From Bacteroidota bacterium (GTDB taxonomy: Bacteria; Bacteroidota; Bacteroidia; Chitinophagales; Chitinophagaceae), in the NCBI GenBank assembly GCA_947463975.1, contig CANHUW010000071.1, forward strand, positions 1 through 8,091: 8,091 bases of DNA, read 5' to 3'. Made by a program: the position numbers and the translations under genes. How positions within the stretch are numbered: position 1 is the first letter of the stretch; every line of letters starts with the position of its first letter. Of the stretch, positions 7,388 to 8,091 are shown piece by piece. The notes under the pieces were generated by a model. It was not told the DNA's origin, ran no database searches, and worked only from the letters and a program-made list of their open reading frames with translations.

Positions 7388-8091
7388 ATGAGAAAACTAG
7401 TTTATATATTGTTGGCGGTTTGGGTGCTCTCGTCTTGTACGAATGTAAAAAAAGTACAGGTAATTCAAGATGCATTATCCACAACAGATAGTAGTAGTTT
7501 GAAAAAAGTCCCAGAGATTGATTCTTTATCTATTGTAAAAGAAATTGTAGATCATTTTAGTAAAGATAAAATTACATTCACTACCATGAATGCTAAAATT
7601 AAATTAGACTATGAATCTGAAAAAAATGCCGATACGTATATTGCGAATATGAGTATTTTGAAAGATAGCGCTATTTATATTACCATTAGAGGAGCGATGG
7701 GTGTAATTGGTTTGAAGGCATTCATTAAAAGAGATTCTGTTACCTTGTTTTATCCATTGACCAAGAAAATTGACAAAAGACCTTTGCAATCATTGGTAGA
7801 AATTGTTAGAATTCCATTCTCATTTGAAACCATTCAAGATTTAGTAGTGGGCAATCCTATTTATATGGATAATGCCAAGCTTTTATCTTTCAAAAAAACC
7901 GAAGATAGATTACAAGCCAGTTTGTTGGGGACTTTGTTTAAAAACTTAGTTGTTTTAGATGCGGAACATACTAAAATATTACAATTGAAATTAGATGATG
8001 TTGATATTAATGAACATCGAACTTGTAAAATTAGTTATGACAACCATGTTAAAGTTAATAACATGACATTTCCATTAAATAGAGAAATAGC
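7388..8091 (+). CDS. DUF4292-like lipoprotein, N-terminal part (cut by window edge)
   Basis: An open frame of 234 complete codons that runs off the right edge without a stop. The N-terminus is a lipoprotein signal: MRK, a hydrophobic segment, then the lipobox LSSC with Cys17 as the lipidated residue. Residues 18-22 (TNVKK) lack the acidic stretch associated with surface export of Bacteroidota lipoproteins, so a periplasm-facing outer-membrane location is inferred. The body resembles the Bacteroidota family DUF4292: a beta-rich segment IYITIRGAMGVIGLKAFIKR (96-115), then RDSVTLFYPLTKKI and FSFETIQDLVVGNPIY (144-159). This family is, from memory, thought to share a LolA/LolB-like lipid-binding shape, but no activity is established. 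ATG 7388 lies 4 bases after the dut stop, implying a shared transcript. The family call is by recognition of pattern, not by a search, and the function is unknown. Confidence 0.75.
   Translation, partial: MRKLVYILLAVWVLSSCTNVKKVQVIQDALSTTDSSSLKKVPEIDSLSIVKEIVDHFSKDKITFTTMNAKIKLDYESEKNADTYIANMSILKDSAIYITIRGAMGVIGLKAFIKRDSVTLFYPLTKKIDKRPLQSLVEIVRIPFSFETIQDLVVGNPIYMDNAKLLSFKKTEDRLQASLLGTLFKNLVVLDAEHTKILQLKLDDVDINEHRTCKISYDNHVKVNNMTFPLNREI

Noticed and set aside
7604..7789. Minus-strand open frame inside the DUF4292-like gene
   Set aside because: It is antisense to a lipoprotein gene with a clear signal sequence and family-like core.

Overview
This window looks like chromosomal DNA from a Bacteroidota bacterium, most likely of the Chitinophagaceae or a related group. 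The reasons are the AT-rich composition, the absence of Shine-Dalgarno sequences before all seven starts, and a core set of type IX secretion system (T9SS) genes found only in this phylum. The family-level placement is inference. I see no mobile element, CRISPR array, tRNA, rRNA or phage gene. The DNA is densely coding, and the longest non-coding gap is 81 bases.

Layout: two divergent gene runs leave a short intergenic region at 2268-2348. The leftward run is gldJ (a FGE/SUMF1-fold T9SS and gliding protein), ispF (isoprenoid MEP pathway) and murF (peptidoglycan precursor ligase, cut by the left edge). gldJ and ispF overlap by one base (TAATG), and ispF and murF are 4 bases apart, so this is very probably one transcript. 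The rightward run is porU (C25-family T9SS sortase), porV (outer-membrane T9SS shuttle barrel), dut (dUTPase) and a DUF4292-type lipoprotein cut by the right edge. Its gaps are 50, 35 and 4 bases.

How they work together: PorU and PorV are the core of the T9SS attachment complex. PorV carries cargo from the translocon, and PorU cleaves the C-terminal signal and transfers the cargo to its anchor. GldJ is known in Flavobacterium to be needed for T9SS and gliding function. ispF, murF and dut are housekeeping genes; ispF and murF both feed cell-envelope synthesis. The DUF4292 lipoprotein has no established role and is the least understood gene here.

I do not see an undescribed system. The points most worth a second look are a GldJ homologue with no lipobox cysteine, loss of the catalytic cysteine pair expected of true formylglycine-generating enzymes, the uncharacterised lipoprotein beside dut, and a possible enrichment of Bacteroidota O-glycosylation sequons in the exported proteins.
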